13,963 bases of DNA from Stomatobaculum longum. GTDB taxonomy: Bacteria > Bacillota > Clostridia > Lachnospirales > Lachnospiraceae. Below the pieces are notes generated by a model, which had not been told where the DNA came from, did no database searches, and saw only the letters and a program-made list of their open reading frames with translations. Location: the NCBI GenBank assembly GCA_905370385.1, contig CAJPKN010000033.1:1-13963 (forward strand), given 5' to 3'. The first letter of the stretch is position 1, and each line of letters starts with the position of its first letter. The position numbers and the translations under genes are program-made. Positions 6,722 to 13,963 of this stretch are shown here, one piece after another.

Positions 6722-7516
6722 TCAGAGCACGTCTGCAAAGTACGGTTTTAATTTCCGGAAGGTGTACATACCGAGCGCAAAAATCGCGCCTGTGACCGCC
6801 CAGAAGTAGAGCGTATAAAGGGGCTTGGTCCAGAAGGGGATGTGCGCATAGAGCGAATCCCGGTAGCCCTCAACCAGGTAATAAACCGGGTTCAGCTGAA
6901 AAATAAAGCGCAGCTTTCCGCTCAGCACCTCGGGTCCCCAGACAATCGGAATGGCCCAGAAACCGATCTGGATAAAGATGCCCACCAGTTGACTTGCATC
7001 CCGCATGTAGACCGTGACCGAAGAAGTAAAGAGCACCACGGCGAAGACCAGCATGAAGTTACAGAAAATATAATAGGCGAGTTGCAAATAGTACCAGTCC
7101 GCCGCAAAGCCCGAAAAGTTCAGGATGACGGTCACAATGCCGAGAAAGATGCCGTGAATGATCAGCGAGGTGCCTACCTTCACGAGCGGAATGAGCCCCA
7201 CGTTGAAGTTCAGTTTTTTCACGAGATAGGAGTACTCGAGAAAGGCATTGGTGCCCGCGCCGAGCGCATCCGAAAAGAAAAACCATGCCACAATACCGGA
7301 TATCATCCAGATGATGTAGGGGGTGCCGTCCGGGCGCTCACCGTTCCGTAAACCTACGGTAAAGACAAACCAGTAAATGAGTACCGTGATGAGCGGCTGC
7401 ACAATGCCCCAGACAACGCCGAGGTAGGAACCGCTGTACCGCGCCTTAAAGTCGTTCTTGACGAGCTTCCCTATCATCTTTTTATCTTTTTCAAAAAATA
7501 CGCGAAGTCTGTTCAT
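6722..7516 (-). CDS. wzm: Polysaccharide ABC exporter, permease subunit (Wzm/TagG-like)
   Basis: A 264-residue ABC-2 type integral membrane protein that pairs with the adjacent ATPase to move a completed lipid-linked glycan across the cytoplasmic membrane. KNDFKARYSGSYLGVVW (20-36) is the characteristic amphipathic interface region before the first membrane helix (about 36-55). Further hydrophobic segments lie near 66-82, 113-134, 144-168, 176-194 and 233-252, giving the usual six. MRDASQLVGIFIQIGFWAIP (171-190) and LNPVYYLVEGYRD (208-220) are conserved in O-antigen, S-layer-glycan and teichoic-acid exporters. The length is normal for the family. Sequence alone does not distinguish the teichoic-acid exporter TagG from Wzm; the extended ATPase partner favours Wzm. 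The start shares ATGA with the previous stop (7513-7516), and GGGGAGAG lies upstream. Confidence 0.94.
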   Translation of the reverse strand: MNRLRVFFEKDKKMIGKLVKNDFKARYSGSYLGVVWGIVQPLITVLIYWFVFTVGLRNGERPDGTPYIIWMISGIVAWFFFSDALGAGTNAFLEYSYLVKKLNFNVGLIPLVKVGTSLIIHGIFLGIVTVILNFSGFAADWYYLQLAYYIFCNFMLVFAVVLFTSSVTVYMRDASQLVGIFIQIGFWAIPIVWGPEVLSGKLRFIFQLNPVYYLVEGYRDSLYAHIPFWTKPLYTLYFWAVTGAIFALGMYTFRKLKPYFADVL

Positions 7517-8625
7517 TCACTCTCCCCAATTGCCCGATTCCAAAATGCCTGTATCTCTTCCGGCGAAAAGCAGCTGTCAAAGCGCTCTCTTGCCGCGCGC
7601 GCCATGGTTTGAAGCCGCGCGGGATTTGCCGCGAGTTCCGCAATGCGCGCCGCAAACGCGCCGCTATCCGCGGCAAAATAGCCACTCACGCCGTCTTCTA
7701 TCACGGTTTTATTATAGCCCACCGGAGAGAGAATCGGAACAACTCCGGCCGACATATATTGAATTGCCTTAAAGCCGCCCTTGCCGAGTGTGTAGGCGCT
7801 CTCCGTGAGCGGCATGAGGCCTATCTCCGCCTCGCGGAGGGCTTCTACGCCGCGCTCGCGACTCCAGGGTACGTTTCGCAGTTTAAGCTGCTTGGTCTCC
7901 TCGGTAAGCGGCGCATTTGAGACCACCTGTAACTCCGGGCGCTTTCCTGTATCCCGCACAATCGTTTCGGCGGCTTGCTCCAGTGCCGGAATGAGTGCTT
8001 CGAGATACTTTAGGTTATCGCGGGTGCCGAGCCAGAGTAGTTTTAACGCTGCACCGTTACTTCCCTTGCTTGCAAGGAGACTTTCTGTCTCTTCGCGCTG
8101 AAAGGCGCGGTCTGTGGTCGGAAGCAGCTCTACCTTCTCTCTCGCGTTTTCGCTTACGGTTTCCCTAAGGTAAGCGCCGGTCACGGTGATTTTGCGTGCC
8201 GCTTCTTCGAGCACTGCCTTCTCGGTCCGAGAGAGTTCGCCGTCCAGCGCAATGTTATCGTCAAAGTCCCAGTAGAATTTCTTACCGCGGAGATAGCGTT
8301 TTAAAAGTCCCGCGAGAAGGGGCGGACAGGCGCGCGGAAAAAAGCGCCGGTTTAAAATCACAACCTCCGACTTCCAAACAAGGGCATCCAGCGCCATGGC
8401 GCCGAGCGTCGTGCCGAAGGTGATGCCGCCCATGAAGAGCTTTAGCGCTAGCTTCATTGCCTTGCCGTACCGCCTCCCGTAAAAAAGGCGGTACATCCAC
8501 CGCGGCGTCATATTGACCATACGACAGGGTTTATCCGCGAGGTATTGGTAGAGGCGGTAATAGGAAGAGCCGTCCTCCTCGCACTTCAGAAACACCAGAG
8601 CTTTATGCTCAGTCGTAGCGCGCAT
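7513..8625 (-). CDS. GT-B fold glycosyltransferase, divergent GT4-like
   Basis: A 370-residue protein that probably transfers a sugar onto the growing lipid-linked glycan in the cytoplasm. The N-terminal half shows KCEEDGSSYYR (14-24), a motif common in enzymes that take Ser/Tyr-rich donor loops, a hydrophobic stretch (66-90) and FYWDFDDNIALDG (117-129), a DFDD signature seen in one GT4-like group. The C-terminal half has LLWLGTRDNLKYL (196-208) and GKGGFKAIQYMSAGVVPI (281-298), the donor-site helix, where the classical EX7E glutamates are replaced (Lys/Gln at the equivalent places). DGVSGYFAAD (311-320) is also typical. Family assignment is good; donor and linkage are unknown. ATG 8625 lies 17 bp inside the end of the preceding GT4 gene and has GAGGG upstream with 6-nt spacing. 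Its TGA shares ATGA with the permease start, so both junctions look coupled. Confidence 0.85.
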   Translation of the reverse strand: MRATTEHKALVFLKCEEDGSSYYRLYQYLADKPCRMVNMTPRWMYRLFYGRRYGKAMKLALKLFMGGITFGTTLGAMALDALVWKSEVVILNRRFFPRACPPLLAGLLKRYLRGKKFYWDFDDNIALDGELSRTEKAVLEEAARKITVTGAYLRETVSENAREKVELLPTTDRAFQREETESLLASKGSNGAALKLLWLGTRDNLKYLEALIPALEQAAETIVRDTGKRPELQVVSNAPLTEETKQLKLRNVPWSRERGVEALREAEIGLMPLTESAYTLGKGGFKAIQYMSAGVVPILSPVGYNKTVIEDGVSGYFAADSGAFAARIAELAANPARLQTMARAARERFDSCFSPEEIQAFWNRAIGESE

Positions 8626-9742
8626 AAATTTCCCTCATTTTCTTTTCGTTTTCTTCGCGGGAAAACGCGCCGATCCGCAGTCTATTATACTGTCCGTAGG
8701 CCTCCCGTTTCTTACAATCCCGAAGCAAAATGCTTACGTTTTTCTCCCAGGCTTCCGCAGCATGCGGCGGCAGTAATTCGCCGCCCGCACCGGGCAGTAT
8801 TAAATCCCGGTTTCCGCGCACAGCGGAGGCAAGAACCGGCAGTCCCGCAGCCATCGCTTCCATGACCGCGACCGGCAGCCCCTCCTGCAACGAGGGGAAT
8901 AGGAATAAATCCGCCATCCCGTAGAAGCGGAACACATCCGTGCGGTAACCGGGGAATAGCACCTGCTGTTCCACGCCGAGCGCCCTGGCTCTCGCCTTTA
9001 ATTCGTCTTGCAATTTTCCGTGTCCCAGGATGACCAGCGATAACGTGGGATCGTCGAGACGCCGCAAGACTTCTAGGAGCAGCGCCTGATTTTTCCGCGG
9101 TATCATTTCTCCGGCCGTTAACAGCACCCGCTTTTCGGGGCCTATGCCGAGTTCTTCCCGGAGCCCTGCGCTTTCCGCACTGCCGCGCTGTACCGCTTCT
9201 ATGTCGATGCCGACGCCCGGCAGGAGGTCTGTGTGGCGGGCTGAGAATTTTTTCTTGGCGCGTACATAGTCCTCGCGATTAATTAAGAGCAGGCTGTCCG
9301 TGTAGCGCGACAAAAATTTTTCAACCGGGTAGTAAATAAGCCAGTTCTTCTTCGGCGCGCCGTCAAAAAAATGAAAGCCGTGCGCCGTATAAATCACATT
9401 ATGTAAACCAGCTCGTGCGGCCGCAAGCCGCGCACAGGCAGCTCCCATGGGGGTGTGACAGTGGAGTAAGCGAACCCCCTCACGGCGAATGAGCGCCGTG
9501 AGTTCTCGCACGGCGCTCATATTCTTTCGGTTCCAGGGCTCCCGCGCAAACGCAATCTGGTGACAGCGTATGCCGGTGCCCTTTAACCTGTCGTTATTGT
9601 CCCCGTAGGAGGGCATGTCAAAATTGGAGGCGTAATGTACTTCGTAACCTCTTTCCTGCAGGAGGCGCACATTGTTCATCTCAAACTGCGGCACAAAACC
9701 GCTCACGGTTGTGACCAGCAGCGCCTTTTTGCTCCCGCTCAT
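8609..9742 (-). CDS. Glycosyltransferase family 4 (EpsD/CapM-like)
   Basis: This is a cytosolic, membrane-associated GT-B enzyme of 377 residues that probably adds an early sugar to the lipid-linked acceptor (inference from its place right after the initiating transferase). The N-terminal acceptor domain contains LLVTTVSGFV (8-17), LLHCHTPMGA (92-101) and YTAHGFHFF (118-126), as is usual for GT4 enzymes of this subgroup. The C-terminal nucleotide-sugar domain contains GEMIPRKNQALLL (211-223, Arg/Lys contacting phosphates), a Rossmann strand ending at ILGHGKL, and the EX7E motif formed by E287 and E295 in QEGLPVAVMEAMAAGLPV. The linkage and donor are unknown. GAGGAGG precedes ATG 9742 with good spacing in the 35-bp gap after the previous gene, the largest intergenic gap in the window. 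The 3' end overlaps the next start by 17 bp. Confidence 0.93.
   Translation of the reverse strand: MSGSKKALLVTTVSGFVPQFEMNNVRLLQERGYEVHYASNFDMPSYGDNNDRLKGTGIRCHQIAFAREPWNRKNMSAVRELTALIRREGVRLLHCHTPMGAACARLAAARAGLHNVIYTAHGFHFFDGAPKKNWLIYYPVEKFLSRYTDSLLLINREDYVRAKKKFSARHTDLLPGVGIDIEAVQRGSAESAGLREELGIGPEKRVLLTAGEMIPRKNQALLLEVLRRLDDPTLSLVILGHGKLQDELKARARALGVEQQVLFPGYRTDVFRFYGMADLFLFPSLQEGLPVAVMEAMAAGLPVLASAVRGNRDLILPGAGGELLPPHAAEAWEKNVSILLRDCKKREAYGQYNRLRIGAFSREENEKKMREIYARYD
9489..9520. repeat. Perfect 12-bp inverted repeat inside the GT4 gene
   Basis: The arms ATGAGCGCCGTG (9489-9500) and CACGGCGCTCAT (9509-9520) pair perfectly around an 8-nt loop. They lie inside the coding sequence for residues about 75-85 of the glycosyltransferase (MSAV and TALI). 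There is no T-run after either arm, so it does not look like an intrinsic terminator. It may be a chance product of coding bias or an mRNA hairpin. Confidence 0.6.
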
Positions 9743-9777
9743 CTCTTTCCCTCCTCTTTTCGCAGTTCACGCTTCGC

Positions 9778-11166
9778 TCAGAGTTTGAGCTCGCCGCTCA
9801 AATCCTCCGTCTGTTGCACCGCCGTAAGCTGCCCCTCCGCAACGCCCTCGGTCTTCTCTTTCATGAAGAGGATTTTCGGCGTCATGAAAATGAGCTTTAA
9901 ATCCAGAAAAATCGAATAATTGCGAATGTAAATCAAATCGAGCTTCAGCTTGTCATAGGGCGTTGTGTTATAGACCCCGTAAATCTGTGCATAGCCGGTG
10001 AGTCCCGCCTTTAGCTTGAGGCGGTAATCAAACTCCGGAATTTCCTTCTTGTACTCGGCCGCAATTTCCGGGCGCTCCGGCCGCGGGCCTACCATGCTCA
10101 TCTCCCCTTTCAGGATATTGAGGACCTGCGGGAGCTCATCGAGTCTGGTTGCACGCAGTAGGTTGCCCACTCTCGTAATGCGGTTATCGCCCTGCGCGGC
10201 GAGCCGGGCAACGCCGTCTGCCTCCGCGTTGACCCGCATGGTGCGGAACTTCAGAATGTCAAAGGTCTTTCCGCCCTTTGTCAGGCGACACTGCTTATAG
10301 AAGACCGGGCCGCCGTCCTCAAGCTTGATTGCAAGCGCAATCAGGAGAAAGAAAGGCAGGCTTACCAGCAAGAGCGCACCCGCGCTCATTATGTCCAGCA
10401 CACGCTTACAGAAGAGCTGATCCACCTGCAGGCCGTCGTTCCTTGAGAGCAAGAGCACGGTGTCAAAGAGCTTTAGCTCATCCGAGCTCCTAACCAGCAC
10501 ATCGCTGATCTTCGGAATCATGTAGACGCGCTTATCCATGTCATAACAGCGCTTGAAAATCAGATTGCGATCATGGCTTCCGAGGTCGCCGATAATCACA
10601 CCGCCGTACTTCGGCACTTCCTTCATGATGCGCTCTACGCCCTCGCTGATATGGATGGCCGCGGTGAGCACGTATTTATCGTCCCGCGAGTTCATCTTCT
10701 CAAGCACGTGCGCAACCGAGCGCTTCCCGTAGATTAAAAGGAGCTGCCGCGGCGGAAAGAGCAGGTTATAGGTCCACTGAAAGAGGGTGGCCCAGAAGAA
10801 GACCAGCACCATATCCACTGCGGTCAGAATGGCAAAGGGCAGCGGCACGTACCAGTGGCGTTCCACCAGTGCGAGCAAGAGGTAGCCGAATACATTGGTC
10901 GCGAGTATCGCAAGGAACTGCGAGTAGATGATGTTGTTCTTCCGGAAGAAGCCTATCTTCAAGCCGCCGTAGAGGTTGTGAAAGACAAACAGCATGATTG
11001 CGTAGAGACCGGTCATAAACCAGTTGCCGCGGCGCCAGAAGGGCATCGTGATGATGCGGTTATAGTAGTGCGTCCAAAGGACGTAGTAGAGCCCGATTTC
11101 CACGGCGAGGATAACTGCCGCCGCCGCGAATTTAATCAGGCGTTTATAGCGTTCCATCTGTTCCAT
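9778..11166 (-). CDS. Polyprenyl-phosphate sugar-1-phosphate transferase (initiating enzyme)
   Basis: This enzyme transfers a hexose-1-phosphate (commonly Gal-1-P or Glc-1-P) from a UDP-sugar to undecaprenyl phosphate at the cytoplasmic membrane face, priming glycan synthesis. It has 462 residues in the usual two-part WbaP/WcaJ/WsaP-like layout. Several N-terminal membrane segments (about 12-30, 50-66, 82-101, 110-130) precede a soluble region (~140-250). The bacterial sugar-transferase domain begins at KRVLDIMSAG (254), with a re-entrant hydrophobic helix (263-281). Key motifs are DGGPVFYKQCR (284-294), FDILKFRTM (302-310), RLDELPQVLNIL (341-352), MSMVGPRPERP (356-366) and GLTGYAQIYG (388-397). 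Substrate cannot be read from sequence. GGAG with 6-nt spacing precedes ATG 11166 and overlaps the end of the upstream ligase-family gene, suggesting translational coupling. The Gln/Glu-rich tail after 435 is non-conserved. Confidence 0.95.
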   Translation of the reverse strand: MEQMERYKRLIKFAAAAVILAVEIGLYYVLWTHYYNRIITMPFWRRGNWFMTGLYAIMLFVFHNLYGGLKIGFFRKNNIIYSQFLAILATNVFGYLLLALVERHWYVPLPFAILTAVDMVLVFFWATLFQWTYNLLFPPRQLLLIYGKRSVAHVLEKMNSRDDKYVLTAAIHISEGVERIMKEVPKYGGVIIGDLGSHDRNLIFKRCYDMDKRVYMIPKISDVLVRSSDELKLFDTVLLLSRNDGLQVDQLFCKRVLDIMSAGALLLVSLPFFLLIALAIKLEDGGPVFYKQCRLTKGGKTFDILKFRTMRVNAEADGVARLAAQGDNRITRVGNLLRATRLDELPQVLNILKGEMSMVGPRPERPEIAAEYKKEIPEFDYRLKLKAGLTGYAQIYGVYNTTPYDKLKLDLIYIRNYSIFLDLKLIFMTPKILFMKEKTEGVAEGQLTAVQQTEDLSGELKL

Positions 11167-11169
11167 ACA

Positions 11170-12819
11170 TCACTCCGCCGCTCGTCCGAGTGCAATGAGG
11201 CCCCAGAATACCGGTGCCGCAACCGGGACATTGATGTTGACAAACGCCTGGCAGGCATAGCAGACAATGGCAACACCGATTGCATAGAGATAGGCGCTGT
11301 TCGCGCGCGGCAGGCTGCCGTCCCGCTTTTCATTCAGCGCTCTCGCCTTTTGAAAGGCTGCCTTCACGCTGAACACGAGGATGCTAAGGTGCGCGAGCAG
11401 ACCGAAGGGGCCCACGGTAAAGAGATACTGAATGTACTCGTTGTGGGCCGAATCATAGTACTGTCCCGCAATGTAGTTCATCTCGTTCCAGCGGTGCGTG
11501 ACCATGTAACTCACAAAGGTATCGGGCCCGCTGCCGAAGATGCGGTTTAAAATCGGGAGATGCAGGTACTCGTCGATCCCTGCGCGCCACACGTAGCCGC
11601 GGAAAGTACCCCACTCGTCGCGGAATTTTAAATAGTCCGCGAGACCGCCGAACTTCTCTTTGACCGTCTCATAGGGCAGGCTGTTCGCATAGACGAAGAC
11701 TGCGATGAACGCGAGCAGCGAAAGGCAGAGCACGGCGGTATAGCCGCGAATCCAGCGTTTTGCGTGCGCGCTCTCCGTAATCTCTTTGTTCCGCTCGCGG
11801 TAGAGAAGGGCAAGCGAAACAATGCAGAGCACCGCACCGAGGTAGGGCAGAAAGCGTATGCCACCGAGCACGCGAAAGAGGCCGTAGAGCGGAAGCACCT
11901 TGCCCGCCATGGACACGCTGACTCCCGAAATATAGCTGATTGCAAGGATAAGGGTAGAGAGCAGCAGGAAATAGCGCGCTCTACTCTTGCTGCTTCGGAA
12001 GGCAGCGAACGGCAGTGCGCCGAAGAGGCCCGCAAGGCTTAAATAGGCGTTGTCCGAAGCGCCGGTAATCAGCGCAAGGGTCGATACCAAATAGACTAGG
12101 TAGTAAAAGCCGATGCGCCCTGTCTTCTCCTCACTCAGCGCAAAGAGGGTGCCCGAAACCGCGACCACCAACGCCACATAGACCGTGTAGGTGTTGATGT
12201 TGCCGAAGGTTGACATAAATATACCGTACTGCTCCGGAAGCATCTCCGCCCGGAAGTTCAGGAGGTCCAGGTTGTAGAAATCGCTGTAGCCGAGCAGGCA
12301 GACCGCGAGCCCCACCGCAAGAAAAACCGTCAGGTACTTTTTCGAATACTTGAGATTTCGCGCCACCAGAAAATACACCAGCGTGATTAACACAATGTAA
12401 AGAAAGCCCACATAGCGCCCATCAATGCCGGTCAGTGCCTGGTACATGAACTTCCCGGAGAGCAGGGTCGCAAGCAACGAAAAGCCGAAAAAGGCAAGTA
12501 CCGCCCAATCGGCACAGTTCATATCGCTCCGATCTCCGAAAGGCTTAAACTGCCGTCCGCCGTCCAAGTACACCACGCCCATGCAGAGCAAGAGGAGCAG
12601 GGACACCGTGACAAAGGTGACCAGCTTGGTCTCCAGCATATTAAAATAGCGATCCGTAAAAATCAGCGGGAAGAGCCCGAATATGAGCATGAGCCATGCA
12701 CCCGCAAGCCAAGCCGGGCGCGTGTCGCTCTGCATCTTCCGCGCACTTGTGTTTGCAGCCGCGTTCTCCTGCTTCTTCGGCGCCTCGGCGCTTCCTGTTA
12801 TCTTCTTTTTCTTAGCCAT
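11170..12819 (-). CDS. O-antigen ligase/polymerase-family (Wzy_C-type) membrane protein
   Basis: This is a 549-residue polytopic membrane protein. I place the start at ATG 12819, giving MAKKKKITGS, because AAGGGGG lies just upstream. The frame stays open up to 12954, but that adds 45 very basic residues inside ppk. A Lys/Ala-rich cytosolic head (1-35) precedes about 11-12 hydrophobic segments. FMSTFGNINTYTVY (201-214) matches the conserved region of this family. RGYVWRAG (407-414) begins the large periplasmic/extracellular loop, and DSAHNEYIQYLFTVGPFGLL (456-475) is the hallmark C-terminal motif. Family members polymerise lipid-linked repeats (Wzy), ligate O-antigen (WaaL) or transfer glycans to protein (O-oligosaccharyltransferases, including one proposed for Paenibacillus S-layer glycosylation). 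An ABC exporter is encoded downstream and no Wzx flippase is seen, so I favour a transferase/ligase role over polymerase (inference). The stop is followed by the next start after 3 bp. Confidence 0.88.
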   Translation of the reverse strand: MAKKKKITGSAEAPKKQENAAANTSARKMQSDTRPAWLAGAWLMLIFGLFPLIFTDRYFNMLETKLVTFVTVSLLLLLCMGVVYLDGGRQFKPFGDRSDMNCADWAVLAFFGFSLLATLLSGKFMYQALTGIDGRYVGFLYIVLITLVYFLVARNLKYSKKYLTVFLAVGLAVCLLGYSDFYNLDLLNFRAEMLPEQYGIFMSTFGNINTYTVYVALVVAVSGTLFALSEEKTGRIGFYYLVYLVSTLALITGASDNAYLSLAGLFGALPFAAFRSSKSRARYFLLLSTLILAISYISGVSVSMAGKVLPLYGLFRVLGGIRFLPYLGAVLCIVSLALLYRERNKEITESAHAKRWIRGYTAVLCLSLLAFIAVFVYANSLPYETVKEKFGGLADYLKFRDEWGTFRGYVWRAGIDEYLHLPILNRIFGSGPDTFVSYMVTHRWNEMNYIAGQYYDSAHNEYIQYLFTVGPFGLLAHLSILVFSVKAAFQKARALNEKRDGSLPRANSAYLYAIGVAIVCYACQAFVNINVPVAAPVFWGLIALGRAAE

Positions 12820-12822
12820 GTT

Positions 12823-12829
12823 CCCCCTT
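12823..12829 (-). promoter_or_regulatory. Ribosome binding site that fixes the ligase-family start
   Basis: On the minus strand AAGGGGG precedes ATG 12819 with 3 nt of spacing (4 nt if only AAGGGG pairs). The spacing is somewhat short, but the site lies entirely in the 16-bp gap after the ppk stop. It supports the 549-residue product over the longer frame that begins at 12954 inside ppk. Confidence 0.6.
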
Positions 12830-12835
12830 ATGCGC

Positions 12836-13963
12836 TCAGAGTAAGGGCGTAAAGCCCCGCTCCTCCTGCTGTCCGCGCCGCTTTTCCGCAAGCTGCGCCG
12901 CTTCTGCCGCCTTGATTGCCTCTTCCGCAAAGACTTCCTGCGAGTTGAACGCAAGCTTTCCGCGGCGGTCTTCCTTCTCGTAGCTGCCGTCCGGGCAATA
13001 AATGCTTGCCTTTACATTGTCCCGGAGCTCGATATCGAGATAATGCTGCACTTCCGCGCGTATTTCGCTGTCCACAATCGGGAATACAATCTCGACGCGG
13101 TTGTCCAGATTTCTTGTCATCCAGTCGGCGGAGCCGAGGTAGAGACTCTCTTCGCCGTCCGCATGGAAGCGGAAAATGCGCGCGTGCTCTAAGAAGTTGC
13201 CGACAATGGAGCGCACACGGATGTTCTCCGAAACGCCCGGGATGCCGACCCGAAGGCAGCAGATACCGCGGATGATAAGGTCTATCTGAACGCCGTCCAT
13301 GCTCGCGCGGTACAGTTCCCGTATCATGCCGGGATCCGAGAGCGAGTTCATCTTCGCCATGATGAAGGCGGGCTTACCGGCGCGCGCCGCCGCACGCACT
13401 TTTTCGATTTCGCGAACAAACTTATCGCGCATCCAGAGCGGTGCCACAACGAGGCGGTTCCAGAAGAGCGGCTCGGAATAACCCGAGAGCATGTTAAAGA
13501 CTGCGGTCGCATCCTCGCCGAATTCACGCCTGCAGGTCAGCAGTCCCAAATCCGTATAGAGCTTTGCGGTCGAGTCGTTATAGTTACCCGTGCCGAGGTG
13601 CACATAGCGACGTATGCCGTCCTCCTCGGAGCGCACCACAAGGGTGATCTTCGAGTGGGTCTTTAAGCCGAGCAGGCCGTAAATCACGTGGCAGCCCGCT
13701 TTCTCAAGCATCTTTGCCCAGACAATGTTATTTTCCTCATCAAAGCGCGCCTTCAGCTCGACCAGCACCGTGACCTGCTTGCCGTTATCCGCTGCCTTGG
13801 CGAGCGCCTGGACAATGGGCGAATTGCCGCTCACGCGGTACAGGGTCTGCTTGATGGCGAGCACATCCGGGTCCTTTGCCGCTTCCTGAATGAAGTTCAC
13901 GACCGGGTCAAAGGACTGGTAGGGGTGACTTAAGAGAATATCGCCCTCGCGGATGTTCGCGAA
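12836..13963 (-). CDS. ppk: Polyphosphate kinase (PPK1), C-terminal part; 5' end beyond window
   Basis: This enzyme polymerises the gamma-phosphate of ATP into inorganic polyphosphate. The frame is open to the right edge, so about 375 of the usual ~700 residues are present (N-terminal and head domains missing). The visible part begins with the typical GDILL-HPY-SFDPV region (here S instead of the usual H after LL). The two PLD-like catalytic domains follow. The autophosphorylated histidine lies in LKTHSK (codon near 13655-13657), and the second conserved histidine lies in NFLEHARIF, followed by GSADWMTRNLDNRVE. The last ~45 residues are an Ala/Glu/Arg-rich tail after the conserved core. The GTG at 13898-13900 is an internal Val codon, not the start. 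The stop is 16 bp before the ligase-family gene, so ppk is probably cotranscribed with the glycan genes, but it may be a neighbour with its own role. The family call is very secure. Confidence 0.96.
   Translation of the reverse strand, partial: FANIREGDILLSHPYQSFDPVVNFIQEAAKDPDVLAIKQTLYRVSGNSPIVQALAKAADNGKQVTVLVELKARFDEENNIVWAKMLEKAGCHVIYGLLGLKTHSKITLVVRSEEDGIRRYVHLGTGNYNDSTAKLYTDLGLLTCRREFGEDATAVFNMLSGYSEPLFWNRLVVAPLWMRDKFVREIEKVRAAARAGKPAFIMAKMNSLSDPGMIRELYRASMDGVQIDLIIRGICCLRVGIPGVSENIRVRSIVGNFLEHARIFRFHADGEESLYLGSADWMTRNLDNRVEIVFPIVDSEIRAEVQHYLDIELRDNVKASIYCPDGSYEKEDRRGKLAFNSQEVFAEEAIKAAEAAQLAEKRRGQQEERGFTPLL

Noticed and set aside
9743..9777. Internal promoter or terminator in the largest intergenic gap
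   Set aside because: The 35 bp hold the GAGGAGG ribosome binding site and no convincing -35/-10 pair or hairpin with a T-run.
10855..11550. Plus-strand open frame of 231 codons
   Set aside because: It spans parts of two real minus-strand genes (sugar transferase and ligase-family protein) and has no motifs of its own.
12820..12954. N-terminal extension of the ligase-family protein by 45 residues
   Set aside because: The extension lies inside the ppk coding region and is an Arg/Lys/Ser-rich run typical of an out-of-frame reading. The downstream ATG has its own ribosome binding site.

Overview
The window is a compact bacterial surface-glycan locus. Every convincing gene lies on the minus strand, so the operon reads from right to left. 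Shine-Dalgarno sites are strong (GGAGG type), gaps are 35 bp or less, and several stops and starts overlap. Base composition is moderately GC-rich by eye. An ABC-type glycan exporter combined with a WsaF-like glycosyltransferase resembles the S-layer glycan and wall-polysaccharide loci of Firmicutes. My best guess is a Clostridia/Lachnospiraceae-like organism. This is inference; a Negativicute or another anaerobic Firmicute is not excluded.

Layout in transcription order. The 3' half of a polyphosphate kinase gene (ppk) enters at the right edge. Sixteen bp later comes an O-antigen ligase/polymerase-family membrane protein (start reassigned to 12819). Next are an initiating polyprenyl-phosphate sugar-phosphate transferase, two GT-B glycosyltransferases, and an ABC exporter made of a permease (Wzm-like) and an ATPase with a C-terminal glycan-binding-type domain (Wzt-like). 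They are followed by a methyltransferase fused to a repetitive coiled-coil rod, a WsaF-like glycosyltransferase, and a large HAD-superfamily protein of unknown reaction. A small exported protein with a C-terminal membrane anchor follows. Last is a polytopic membrane protein that runs off the left edge, begins at 532 or 529, and is visibly more AT-rich than the rest.

Proposed logic (inference). The sugar-phosphate transferase primes a lipid carrier and three glycosyltransferases build the chain. The methyltransferase may cap the non-reducing end, and the extended Wzt may recognise that cap and export the chain through Wzm. The ligase-family protein may then transfer the glycan to a wall or protein acceptor, as proposed for S-layer glycosylation systems. 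The most interesting part is the methyltransferase with a 28-residue tandem coiled-coil repeat next to the extended Wzt. It resembles the WbdD chain-length ruler and terminator of E. coli O8/O9a, but has no kinase domain. No nucleotide-sugar synthesis genes, flippase, RNA genes, insertion sequences, CRISPR or convincing terminators are visible.
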